In this document: piece by piece, positions 1 to 11,600 of the stretch | Layout: every line of letters starts with the position of its first letter | Position numbering within the stretch: the stretch's first letter is position 1 | Translations under genes and position numbers: made by a program | Notes under the pieces: model-generated | Told to the model about the DNA's origin: nothing | What the model saw: the letters and a program-made list of their open reading frames with translations, nothing else | The model's database searches: none | Assembly (NCBI RefSeq): GCF_000003815.2 | Contig: NC_049979.1 | Coordinates: 21,470,518-21,534,517, forward strand | Length of the DNA stretch: 64,000 nt | From: Branchiostoma floridae | Taxonomy: Eukaryota; Chordata; Leptocardii; Amphioxiformes; Branchiostomatidae | Direction: 5' to 3'

Positions 1-490
1 ACATCCTCTGCAGACTGAAAAAATAATGAGTTACGGCGAAAAAAAACAAGATGAGTGAAAAAAACAAGATGGAAAATTTTCCAAATAGACACCAGAAACG
101 TTGTAACAAGAATTTAAGTTACAAAATAGATAGCGCGAACAACAATACATTAATTCCTGTATTCAAGGAGTGCACTAGTGTAGTATAAATGACACTAGTA
201 TGGTAGACTGGTAACACTAACCTTATTGGCAACTTTACTCGTGGTTTCCATATTGGTGCCACTATTACGACTCAGAAGTTACACTTCTGCAACTGCAGTC
301 AAGGCTTTCTAGTGTCAATTCTACATACGATGAATAGGGTACAACGCAACCCATTTACCCATCTTCGTCTATCTGACCATCCCTGAAGAAGAACAAAAAA
401 AAATTCTTGTTTTTTTTAGACAAAAATTAATGAGCGCGCGGATGACATCCATGAAATTTACTTGATGTGGCCTAAGACAAAATACGGAAC
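1..490. repeat. Dispersed repeat, family A, copy 1 (cut by the window start)
   Basis: Begins ACATCCTCTGCAG and ends near GATGACATCCATGAAATT (about 441-458) and TGTGGCC. The same start, an interior ACTAGTGT block and the same end occur at 41712-42243 and 54648-55281. There are no convincing inverted ends. It is probably a non-autonomous element of about 500-630 bases. Confidence 0.6.
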
Positions 491-500
491 CCACACGGAC

Positions 501-1100
501 TTGACATAAATGTGGCAGCCTCCTGTGACGTTCCTAATTAGGTAAACACGATTACACGAACTGATCTAATTATCATGTTCTTTATACTCGACTGTTTCCA
601 ACCATGGTTAATAAATCTGAAGCGTTTATGAAAAATGTTTCTTAAGGCCCATTAGGTATACGCACCACGCCTCTCCTTAATAAGGCCAAGAAATGTTAAT
701 ATTGTGTTTCGTATTACCGTTGACTAGTCCTAAATAATTTGCGGTAGCTTAGGAAGGTATTCTCTTTACGGTGATCCGACAAAAACACTTCACGAATGTT
801 TTCTGGCAAAGCTATAACTGCATTGTAACCATAACCATTGTACAAGGAGTAGTATAGCAATGAACTGAACGTTTGGTAACAATGTTCGAAATAAGGGAGG
901 TTTGTGAAAAAATTGTAAGTATAACTTCAAAATTTCATCACTCAGATGTTAGATCCAAAATTTACTTGCTAGCTGGGTCACATGGTGCCCCTCCCCAGTA
1001 ATGCTACAGTCAAATGTCCAACCCGGGCCTGATCGGGATATTTCCAAGAGCGAAATATCAAACTGTTTATCTGTTTTTCTCGTTTTGCGCTTTTCTTTTA
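501..1100. other. No gene recognised
   Basis: AT-rich sequence with stops in all frames. The last 80 bases belong to the GC-ended repeat that forms the palindrome at 1108-1219. Confidence 0.6.
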
Positions 1101-1107
1101 TACTACA

Positions 1108-1219
1108 CTTTTTGTTCCTGGAAGCTACCCGGCCGGGCCCTGGTTCGGAAATGAGACCGTAGGCCTACGTCACATTTCCGAAACGGGGCCCAACCTGGCA
1201 GCTTTCGGTAACAAAAAAG
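1108..1219. repeat. 112-bp imperfect palindrome made of two inverted repeat copies
   Basis: The arms mirror each other around TAGGCCTA (1160-1167). Outer parts pair TTTTTGTT with AACAAAAA, then GAAGCT/AGCTTTC, GGGCCC/GGGCCC and CGGAAATG/CATTTCCG. The left arm continues outward to about 1020 and the right arm to about 1345, each with its own CCCGATC or CGGCCGGGC end. This indicates two copies of one short element joined head to head. Related copies occur at about 35545-35680 and 50226-50500. Confidence 0.75.
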
Positions 1220-1345
1220 TATGATATGAAAGACACCAAACTACACAACACGTAAAGAAAATTGGACATTATCTGTGTATTTTTTTACGTATGCATTTCT
1301 ATTTTTCCTTTCAACAAACAGCTCGGCCGGGCAATGGTTTGAAAT

Positions 1346-2640
1346 TTTGACGTTATTCTTAGGTATGGTCAACAAGATTTTTGTAGGTTCGGCTCGGTAT
1401 TCCAGGAAACACAAACATTTTCTCCCTGCGCCTTTATTTTCCTGCACAGATTACACAAATAGATCTCACCGTCGTGTACTTTATGCCCAACTGTTTCCAG
1501 CACGTTAGGAAATGAAGTCATTATTCTGCATGATGTCTTCCATACGATTATCACCCCGCCACAGCACCCGGGCTGCGTTATTTCCTATTCACAGCAGCAA
1601 AATAAATCATGGCAACGATTGAACCTTATTAACCCCAGTTCTTTCACTCCAGTACCTAAGGTCTGTCCCTAAATTGAAGAAATAAGCCACCGCTAGCATC
1701 ATATTAATATAAATTAAAACGCATTTATCATTTATCGTAGGTAGTTATTTCTGGTCTTCCAAAGGAGTAAATCCTGCAGGAGTTCCGCTTGTAGAGTGTT
1801 GGAGGGTTCCACACTATTGGGGATTGCGGTTTGGCTAGGACAATTAGTGTGGGATTCAACGGGGGGAAGCCGATGGAGGGAGGTTTATTCTATCTGAGTA
1901 CCTAATACATTGTCCATATATGCACCAAGTTCTGTATGATAGAAGGCCTAAATTACATCCCATCTTTTTGCGACGGTAATTGTGACCTTAAGAGAAATGG
2001 TATCTACAGGCCCTGGAGTTTTCGTATCCTTGTCACGTGGTGTTTAGTCAATGCCATTACCAAACCCCTTCTGCTAGCATCAGTAGAAATAGGTTTAATT
2101 TAGAACAGCTGTCATTGTGCCTTTGATTTATCTCTGTCTTCCGTTTTTCTTGTATACCATAGCTTTGCTTTGTTGGCAATTAGCCCTCGGGCATAAATTT
2201 GCAATAATGTGATTTATGCTTTTATTACGAGAGAGATGTCAGATATTGTGTGAAGTGTCTGTGCGTCTATGGCCCTTTCACAGTGAAGCAATTCCTTCTC
2301 AGTTCCCTTTTAACACCTGAAGACGGTCGTTATAGAAGTGAGTACCGCATTGACTCCTCGAGCGTCATATCTATAACTCTGTTGTACACTCGTGTCCAAT
2401 TTTGTCATACGGGCTCGCAACAGTACCCCATCAATAGGATACCGCCAGCGTGAGATGATCTCAGATATGTCAAGAGCGTCGAGCGAGAATAGCTTTTCCT
2501 TTATACCCGACTTTACGACAAGCTGAGGCACCGTTTGCTATACCAGATGGTCTCAATACGTTGTGTAATATCCTACAAAGTTATATTAGGCCAATACTGC
2601 GATGTCATAAAACATGTTGGAAGTGGGCAAGGTGATGGAG
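1346..2640. other. No gene recognised
   Basis: Mixed AT-rich sequence. Short frames here overlap on both strands and show no domain or splice context. Confidence 0.55.
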
Positions 2641-2796
2641 ACGTCACGTGACCGCCCCTGCACCGTACTGCAGTACGGGAGTTTGGTTAGGGGGGCTCCT
2701 GTGGCGTGGTGTAGGTAGTACTGACACAGACGCCTCTCTACGTTATTTGACTGATGATAGATGTGGCGAACATCACCGTCAGTGTCCCCGACCAGT

Positions 2797-2803
2797 TATA
2801 AAG
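2797..2803 (+). promoter_or_regulatory. Candidate TATA box with upstream E-box/CRE-like site
   Basis: TATAAAG lies about 34 bases upstream of a weak initiator-like TTCACC (around 2828-2833). About 150 bases upstream is GACGTCACGTGACC (CACGTG at 2645-2650), which combines a CRE-like half with an E-box. The downstream 200 bases are rich in CpG compared with the surroundings. No transcript evidence is available. Confidence 0.3.
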
Positions 2804-2868
2804 GGACGTGCCTAGCTTACAGCGCGCTTCACCGAAGCTACATCATCACCGCAGCGGTACAACCCCCA

Positions 2869-2958
2869 ATGACGGGCGCGAGCCGTGGCTTCGCCGTCCA
2901 ACGTTCTAAACTAACGGATACAGCCCGCTTCAACGTCTCAAAACTCTTCAGTTTTCAG
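2869..2958 (+). CDS. Possible first coding exon of an unidentified gene
   Basis: An ATG at 2869 opens exactly 30 codons up to CAG followed by GTGAGG at 2959, a good splice donor. The peptide starts MTGASRGFAVQRSK and ends NVSKLFSFQ. It lies just downstream of the TATA-like box at 2797 in a CpG-rich patch. The frame continues open to 3051, so splicing is not forced. I do not recognise the peptide and found no matching second exon, so this could be chance. Confidence 0.2.
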
Positions 2959-3728
2959 GTGAGGTATATACGATACTCTCTAACAAAGTTGTATAAATGT
3001 ACGCTTAAGAGAGCGATGCGGGATATCACTGGTTTTAGAGTAACGCGCTGAGATTGTTCACCCAAGAATCCCTCAGGATCCCGGGCAGGCGGGGCGACTG
3101 ATCCACACGGTACAGACTCTCGGTGTTACCGCCAACAGCTTTCCAAGAGACGATACCCAGCCGGATATTGTAGGTTATCATTACAACGTGGCTAAAATAT
3201 CAAAGGATTTAATTTGGCAGTTTTTAGTGGGCAACGTGTAGGAAAGCTGATGGTACAATTAGGTTTAAAATCCCGGCAGTCGGAGGGGGGGGGCGCTCGC
3301 TTATATAGAGCGGCGATTTAAAGCCAAATCCGGCCTTCATGAGCGCTAAGCACATTTCCATTAGGAGACAGGACGTGTTCAGGTTTGGTCATCACGACAG
3401 AGCTAGGGTTGATATGGTCATTTCTACCTTCATTTCAACCTTCATTTATTATTCAATTACTGACCAAAAATATTGCGTCAAGAAAGGAAGTTAAACAACA
3501 TCATCATATTTCTCCTTTTTGTCAGGGGTTCTTATGATTGTATACTTAAATACTGGCCAAAGGAGTGAGTTATTATAAGAACGGTTGAAGTGCTTGACCA
3601 CAAGGAAATGGATTTGATTTCCTTCCCTTCGACTTGTAATATTACGTGTTCTGGCGATGAAGCGTTCCCTGTGGCATTCTAATCCGCGCTCTCAGTATGA
3701 ACAGAAAACAGCTTCAAAGACGCCGCTA

Positions 3729-3968
3729 TACCCCCTTTCCACTAGGACGGCGCTCTCGCCGCGCTCTTTCTGCGACCTAGAATTTGGCAGATCGCTCAAC
3801 GAATTGTATACAAAAGACACGATTTTTCTACACTGCGTGTTTTGTTGTCCTCTAAATCACATTTTTACATGCTGTATGATATACCCTGTATGGAATGAAA
3901 GGTTACACATTTCCTATTAAGGTCGCAGTGAGAGCGCATCGTGATCGCCGTCTAGTGGAATGGGGGCC
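3729..3968. mobile_element. MITE, TTTCCACTAGG family, copy 1
   Basis: About 240 bases with inverted ends. The left end begins TACCCCCTTTCCACTAGG with GACGGCGCTC following; the right end reads GCCGTCTAGTGGAA then TGGGGGCC. Subterminal GCGACC/GGTCGC blocks also mirror. It is followed by TTA; the left flank CTA is a near match. Three-base TWA duplications are typical of PIF/Harbinger elements. No transposase is present. Confidence 0.7.
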
Positions 3969-5432
3969 TTAGATTGAAATCCCTGGTTTAATACAAGAAT
4001 GTCTCCTGATGTGGACAATGATGGTCTGGAGGAGGCAAATGGCTACCTTCCAGGGACCACCCCCGGCAAGGCAAGCACTGCCCGGAAGATAAAACCCAGG
4101 CCTGCGATGGATAATTGATCCGTAGCAAGTCGTTATCCAACTTTAACAGTTAATTGCGGCAGGAATTTAGATCGAAAATGCGTAGAAATGTCGATATAAA
4201 GTTTAAGTTCGCTATCGAATTACAATCAGAGGTCCCGTCCCTAAGAGGAAAAGAATGATGACTGGCATTAATGCTTGAAGACGGGATCGAAATGGTTGTA
4301 TCTGGTCAATGGAAGGGACTAGAGTGTTCGGATTATGTTCTGTTTTATTTGGTGCCTGCACAGAGGAAGCAGAAAGGATGGGAATCTAGTAGCTGTTGCC
4401 TTTGGACGTAATCTGTAGTGAGCCCATTGGGGTGACCCCCCAGCCACCGTTCAATCCTAGTCTTAAACTACACTCGCTCGTCAATACCACATGAGCAAAT
4501 CTTCCGAAGGACTCCGAGAAAAGCAAACACTCTGCCCAGCGGTGGGAGTTCATCAGAATGGGCCAGATGGTTGACTGTCGTACCGACTGCCATCAACCCA
4601 TCCCCCTAGCTGCACAACACACGATGATGATGTTCCGGAAATACCAATTTGTGCCTGATTTCCAAGCTGTAGTGGGACACCGCGGATCTCGTTTTACGTA
4701 CGTTTATAAGATGCTAAAATTAGCTCCGTACTGTGCGGAAGAGTGCCGTACACGTTACGAGGGATGCTAAAGGGCACGCAGAATTATCATAATACGTATG
4801 AATGTTATGTGCTGTCGCCTGGGCAGATAAAAGTAAGCCGCCTGGCCCCTGGGCAATAGCTAAATCATGGAAAATTTTGCGTTGCATTTTTCAGTAGCCC
4901 CCATTACTTGGAAGTAATAGCACTTCAGACACCGTGTCCCTACAAGTTTGGATAAGCACCTTTCATCTGTCTTTTGAAGGCAGATCTTTTGGAGACTGTC
5001 CAATGAGGCATCCCTTTCGTACGGAGAGGTCGTTTTTAAAGTCACAACTTGGACGCCAACCTAAGCCATATTTTGAATACCAACTCTCTGTGGCCTTTCG
5101 TGACGTACTTTTGATGTGTCGGTTTAGTATATGAAAGACTTGAGATGTCTGTGTTCTGTTTTGTAGTTTCTAAGCCTGTCATTGGGGTACATCTACCATT
5201 TGGTCTTTAATACAGTACAAATGCACATGAAAACAAATCTACAGTGGATGAATGTCAATTGAATACAGAACATTAAAAAAATCCACGCTGTGCATGATGT
5301 ATAAAATGACAAATAAACTTGCGGACGTACCAACTGCTAAGTATCTAATACCAGCTCAGAAAATAACAAGAAACAGCCAAGAACAAGGATTGACTTTTTC
5401 AAAAAGTTGTTTTCCCCCAAACTACCATTGAG
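3969..5432. other. No gene recognised
   Basis: Contains short frames only (for example 70 codons at 4558-4770), without domain features or convincing splice sites. Confidence 0.5.
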
Positions 5433-5610
5433 TGGAAGTCAAGCACGGCAAGGGGATCCTCACTAGATAACTTTAAAGAACGCTTGCAGCAAGATGCGCA
5501 AAGGTTAGGTGTGGCAGGTCGCTCAGTGTAATATGACCAGCTGCTGCCGCTCCGAGTTCCTACGAAACTGGTGTGTTACGCCGAAGGGCGTTCATACTGG
5601 CTGTACAGGT
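5433..5610 (+). mobile_element. 3' end of a non-LTR retrotransposon (LINE)
   Basis: An open segment at 5433-5531 reads WKSSTARGSSLDNFKERLQQ and ends GVAGRSV-stop. The SxxxFKxxL style is common at the C-terminus of LINE reverse transcriptase proteins. It is followed by a tail with AAACTGGTGTGTTACGCCGA, which recurs at 29690-29740. The segment upstream has stops, so the copy is 5'-truncated. Confidence 0.45.
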
Positions 5611-8600
5611 GTAGATGAGGTAATAACGTCCCAGCTGAGGTCATCGTTCTGATTGGTAGGTCAATAGGCCAGACAAAGGTCAACCCACATTATGTTCCTA
5701 GGAACCACATAAAAGCCAATAAGAGTAAACACTGCATGCATGTATTTGATAACATGCAAAGGGTAATGAGATAGAATAGGATACCATTTGAAGCATTTTC
5801 ACCGAAATTGTCATTCTATCATACAATCTTATGGCGATTTATGATTCCATATGGTGTCGTTTGAACTTATTCGTGTATTCCCTTAAATGAAAAATATGAA
5901 GCTTTCCATATGCTCCGATATATATACAATATTATTCTATACACGGGCCATATGTCAGCCTTAAGCTATACGTATTTTCTAACATAGCATTTGTCGTCTG
6001 TCAAGTCCCACAGTATATAAATCTATATATGACAAAGTTTGGTCAATGCCTTTTCTGTTTCTTCACGTCTATCTAATGATGTTAAAGATGATACAGAGTA
6101 TATGTAAGCAATGTGATAAGTTGTGCAGGTATGTATACGTGCCAACATGATCTAAACCAAGTCAATAATCCATCGGATAAACCTGTGACGTGCTACGCGG
6201 TACACATAGCCAGGCACTTCCGCCTAGTATCACCATCCCCTCCCCGCAGGCACTGTACATGTGGGATAGCTGCAATTGCCGGGAAAGCTTAGGGCAAGAC
6301 ACGGAACGCATTCATCTCCAACATTGAATTTATTTTGCAGAACATAAATCATTTTGCAGCTGAGGTAATTCAAGTTCGGATAAAGCATACAATATCCAAC
6401 ATCATCAGCGATTTTTACATCCTTTCAGAAAGTTAAAAACTTAGTATTACATTTCATACATTACAGTACAAAAGCTGGTGGAGAAAGCATTAACACTTTA
6501 TAATTTATTTATCATTTATATGATAGTTTATAATTCGAATACACTGTTATAAAGATCTAGTTTTCAAATTGATAAGATGTTGGAATGATTTGCGCTAACA
6601 TGGTACATTCTTTGGTGACGTTCGGACAAACCCGAGCACTTTCGTGCGGTGAACATTTTCCTCCAGAAACCTGCGTCAGGTCTCCTACAACGGACACCTC
6701 ATTTTTCATCGTATAGAGCAATAAGAGCAATGCTGGCTGGCCAATTTTCTCTAGCGGTTTGGACTTGAATCATACGTTTGACAGATTATCAAGGGTGTTT
6801 TTCCGAGTCCACAGTCATGCATCAGTTGTCATATCAGATCACGGAGCTGTCAAACACAGAAGTACACTACAGATATACAGATTGGTCTTAGATATAGCCA
6901 ATGAAATTCGTTCAGTAGATAAACGTGTAAGAGACGAGGATTGAGAAAACGGAAACTGTTTGAGCCGGTCTGAATATTCAGATGGATGAGCTGCCAGTCA
7001 AATGTAAAATTGAAACTTTACCGTCAACTCGATATGCATGGTGCGAGAGTTAAGAAATAACTGTATTCTGAAAGGCATCTTCAACACCTTCCCAGGCTGG
7101 TTTGCTCAGTGTTCTCAGTGTTTATGTCTGTGTTCGTGTGTTTCCGTCGTTGTTCTAATACTGTGTCATCAGTACTACATGTAGATTGGCATAAACTGAG
7201 TGGGAAGATGACCGCAAAGGTCAGTCTAGCAAGGAGTTACAGGAAGTACAGTTCAGAGTTGTAGAATTAGACATTCACCATCAGACATAACAATCCATTG
7301 GAGGGGCTTCTAATTCACGGGAGGTATTATGTTGATATGTCTGTTCGTCTGCGTTGTTGAAGCTAAATATTTTACCTTCTGTTAGCGACAATCATCGTGA
7401 AATGTGAAGCTCGTCAAAGCCTTATTAGCGTAATTAATGAAACACAATCAAGCAAGACATAAGAGAAATTCTAAATATTTTACGGGGTCATAAGATCTTC
7501 GAACCCTTGCTGGAGTTCAAAGCGGTTGAATATACTAGTACCCACTTGATTGATGAAACTATTTGTAGCCAAGTCGCTGAGCAAAGATTCCCACACGAAT
7601 ATTCAAATGTGGAGCCAGGTTCATTTGAAATAGAATCCTCCATGTTGCCCGCCTGGCCGTAACGGGATTTTCCCGCCTTGCTGTGCAGGCGTTTGTACCC
7701 GCTTGCCAGGAAATCTCCGCTTGTATCCAGGATTTCTATCTCCAGCGAGGTTTGACATGTCAGGAAATAACATGTAAGGCCCCGAGCTTTTCAGCTTCTT
7801 TCGGTGACCCTATCGGCTCAAAACACAGCTCAACAGCCACAATCTTTCAAGATCTGTCTTCGGTGGCGACATGTTGGTCGGGTAGCGTGGCAGGCTGTGT
7901 CAGTGATAGTACTGAATTTGGAAGTCTTGCTATATATTTTCTCCGGAGGATTATGAAGAACATTCTTCTTGTCTTTATAAGAAACCTTTCTACGTGCACA
8001 ACCTTGAAATGATTACCCCAAGCGCTATTTTCAGGGACACAAGATCAGTCAGTGAATAACAATGTGCGTTAATTTAATAATTGTCGATGGAATGTACATG
8101 ATCTACATTTATCAATTATTGCAACTACATCTACACCATTTTAAGGGGTATAGTTCCCAAAATATCTTCCCACCTACATCTTATTGTAATCAAATTCATT
8201 TATCATGAAAAACCTGCTGCTTTGTATTTTCCACTGCTCCGATTTAGTACAAAGAGAAAATTATCTTAAATATCAAGCAACTAAGTTTGATATTTACTGT
8301 CTCACATGTATGCTTTATGTTCACTTATACTATAAAATTAATTTCTATTCATTTGCAAATAGTGTAAGGGAAAACATTTGCTATAAAGTTGATTACTTAT
8401 TATTCTATTACGACCAATCAACAGTTTATTTTCTATCAATTACATGTACGCTGGGATACAGTCACTGGAATCTCGATTTATAAGGTAAACAATTCAAGGG
8501 GAACAAAACTCTCAAAGTGTACTTTTCCATTGCGATTTCCATATATATGAACCAGGTGGTTAGCGAACACAAAAGATTATATAAGAGCCTATGTTGATTA

Positions 8601-11600
8601 TGAACAACCCAACTTTCTTCATGTCTGTAACAAAGACTCGATTTTATTATTTGTGTCTGTTTTTCAATAATTCTATGTGCAAAACTTCACCATTTTCTTG
8701 CATGCATATGGTACGTTCTGACAGTTGAACAAGATACTGTTAAGGTATGACTGTAGCCTACACCTCTTTGTGTGCTGTTACAATGACGTATTCCAAACTG
8801 GAACTTACCGTAGCACATTAAACCATGGTGTATCTGCCAGTGCCTGGGAAACATGATTAAATGCCAATACCACGCCGAAATCCGTTGAACGATGGTGCGA
8901 CAAAAGAATTCACAACCAATCGTGTAGGGATGGACGTATTTATACACGGGGCCAGCCGCTTGCTGCAGATCATTTCACATTTGGTATTTTGTTCCTAGCG
9001 CGAAAAATCAATCATCCTTCCAAACTGTGTCTAGCATGGGAATGTATGGCATCTTGGCCGAACTCAAGGTCTCAGAAAAGATCTTAAGATGAAAAAAGGC
9101 TTAAGAGAGAACGTCATGCGTCAAGATAATGTCTACGACATGATGGTGAAAAGTGCGTGCCGCACAAATTCAAGATAGGAAAGATTCATAAGGCTATCAA
9201 TGCAAAATTACATCCATGCTTTGATGAGAGATGGCTCCGTATTAGGCATCATGTAAGCTGCATGGCCAAAGATAACAACATAACGAAACGCACATACCAC
9301 AGACATTAACACGTTATAATTCAATAGATAAGACCCACCGTATTTTCTGATGTGCGGACGTGTCGTAAAACAGACGACATGATACAATAGGGTAAAAATT
9401 AGTATTCATCTTACTTACTTGATACTTGTTAAGGTTAAGGTATTCATCTTAATATATATCAATCGTGTTATCAATTCAGGAAAACCTTAAAATTTTGTAA
9501 AGCAGTATCCTTTTTTCTTTAAGAAACTGCAAACGAAATTGAATTCGAACTCCCTCATTTTGAAATATTGTTGAAATCTCCGGAATCTATTAAAATGAGA
9601 GGAAATTGAAATGTAAACTTGAACATCAAAAGCTAAGGTCTTGTTAGAAATTATGAAGAAGTGATAAATCCATTACGTTGTAAGATACGCCGAAAAGGTA
9701 TTTCGATAAATGAATGAAAAATCAAGAAGTGCTCTACTCGCCGAACTGTGTGACACATAGGCGCCCCAAGCTTTTTTGTACATCAAAATTATCCCCATGA
9801 GATGCTCATATTGCCGAAACAACAAAAAACGCTCGCCTTGCACCGAAAAGAATCAATTTGTCAATGTTAATATTTGCCTCCATTTGTGCTCTGCCAGAAG
9901 TAACATGGCAAAAAGCTCTCCTTTGTCTCGTAGTTGGCGTAAAAGCATATCATCTGTAAAACACCTTGAGGCATCGAGCAAAAATGATAGCTACACAGGT
10001 ATCATGCATATTTGCATGAACGGAAATTGGTTTATAAATAAGAGAAGGGCGGAAGGAAAACTACCCACTAATCAAAAAAGGGTTTCACTTGGCAAGGAAA
10101 TCTCACACGCTATTTAGTTGAGGAAACTTATAATGGCCAATATGCCGGGGGGAGGAGGTCATGTAATAAATACACAGATATACAACCGCTTGTGAGATAA
10201 ACGATACGTGTGAAATATGTGCGGATCTATTCTCCTAAAGTGGTGCAGTTTTTCTGTCAAGATATCTGTGAAAAATGTTTAAATGCGCTCCTCTTAAAAG
10301 TTACCGCAATTTTTCTGTCAAGATCAGCTTGAATGATATTTTTAGCCGATATATTATTTACACAATAAACTAAGCGTGAAATAAGTGCTTTAGAGATCTG
10401 TATATTGGTTCTATAATTTCAGATGTTATAAATATATGAGAGGCTTTAGCTTTTGCTGCCAGACATGGGCAAAGCTGATGAATTGACATTGATAACATAG
10501 ATATATAATTGCAACCACGATGTATTACATAATAAGTACACAGCTCAGTTAGCAGTCAAAAGTTCCCTAGATTACAAGCGGAAGATTTTGCTATGACATA
10601 TGCATAATATTTCCATGACAAATAGTGCACACGATTTTATTGCCGGGATACTTAGCAAACTAATCTTCTGGGAAGAAAAAAACGAGTTTATTGGTATGAG
10701 TTAATGACATTGGAGACTGCCATAATCGCTTGGTAAATGACACACCCATTTCTGAACCGTAATTTTACTACCTTACTAATTTACTCATGTTGTGGTTATT
10801 GCTTTCACTTCCCTTGCGTTGCATACGAGATGGGTGTATGTGTTGGAGTGCAACATGGCTACGTATTAATCTTTGCCGTGTGGCAAAGTAGACTCGGGGG
10901 TTATTCTGAGGATATGGTACGAAGATGACTCCATCTTGGGTAAGTGCTCCATACAAAGAGACAGAAAATTGCTATTGCATGAAAGTACACTTCAAGGACA
11001 CTTCTCTTGCTGTGGTTATATTGGATGGTTTCGCCTGTGCGATCATGTCGTGGGCGGCAAACGGCCAGTCTCGAATATGCGACCGTTATTTTGCGAGGTT
11101 TGATTAATGACTATTTTTTGTACATTTTCCTCAGCAATTTTTACGTCGTGGAGAGGGTACAAGATAGAAATGTTTACAAGACTGTGCTACTGGACATTTT
11201 ACCTACTTCTTCATAAGTATTGGGAACTTAAGTATGATGGGACAGGGCGGTTATCCCTCCATAATGTCGGCCCGGTCGTGACTGTCTACATCCTGTCCAT
11301 CAACTACAAGAAACGATCATGAGAAGTTAGTCAAAAATTTACATCCTGGCTTGTGCCAATCAAATTTGATGGAATTACCAAAATCGTGTCTTTTTGTCGG
11401 CAGTTATAGACCATTGAAGATATCAAGCTGGAACAATTATGCCATCATCCATCGCATACAAGTACATAATCTTATGCGTAGTTTGGAATCCGTTTTTTAC
11501 GGTGAACATTGTCGATGGCGCTCCGGATGGCAGTTACTAGCAGCCCGGTTTACTCCATTTTAGCACATGTCATCTTCGGGCTTTAACGAGCTGGTAAAGA

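Noticed and set aside
7683-8012. 109-codon + strand frame
   Set aside because: Not recognised, no supporting exon or promoter structure; likely chance.
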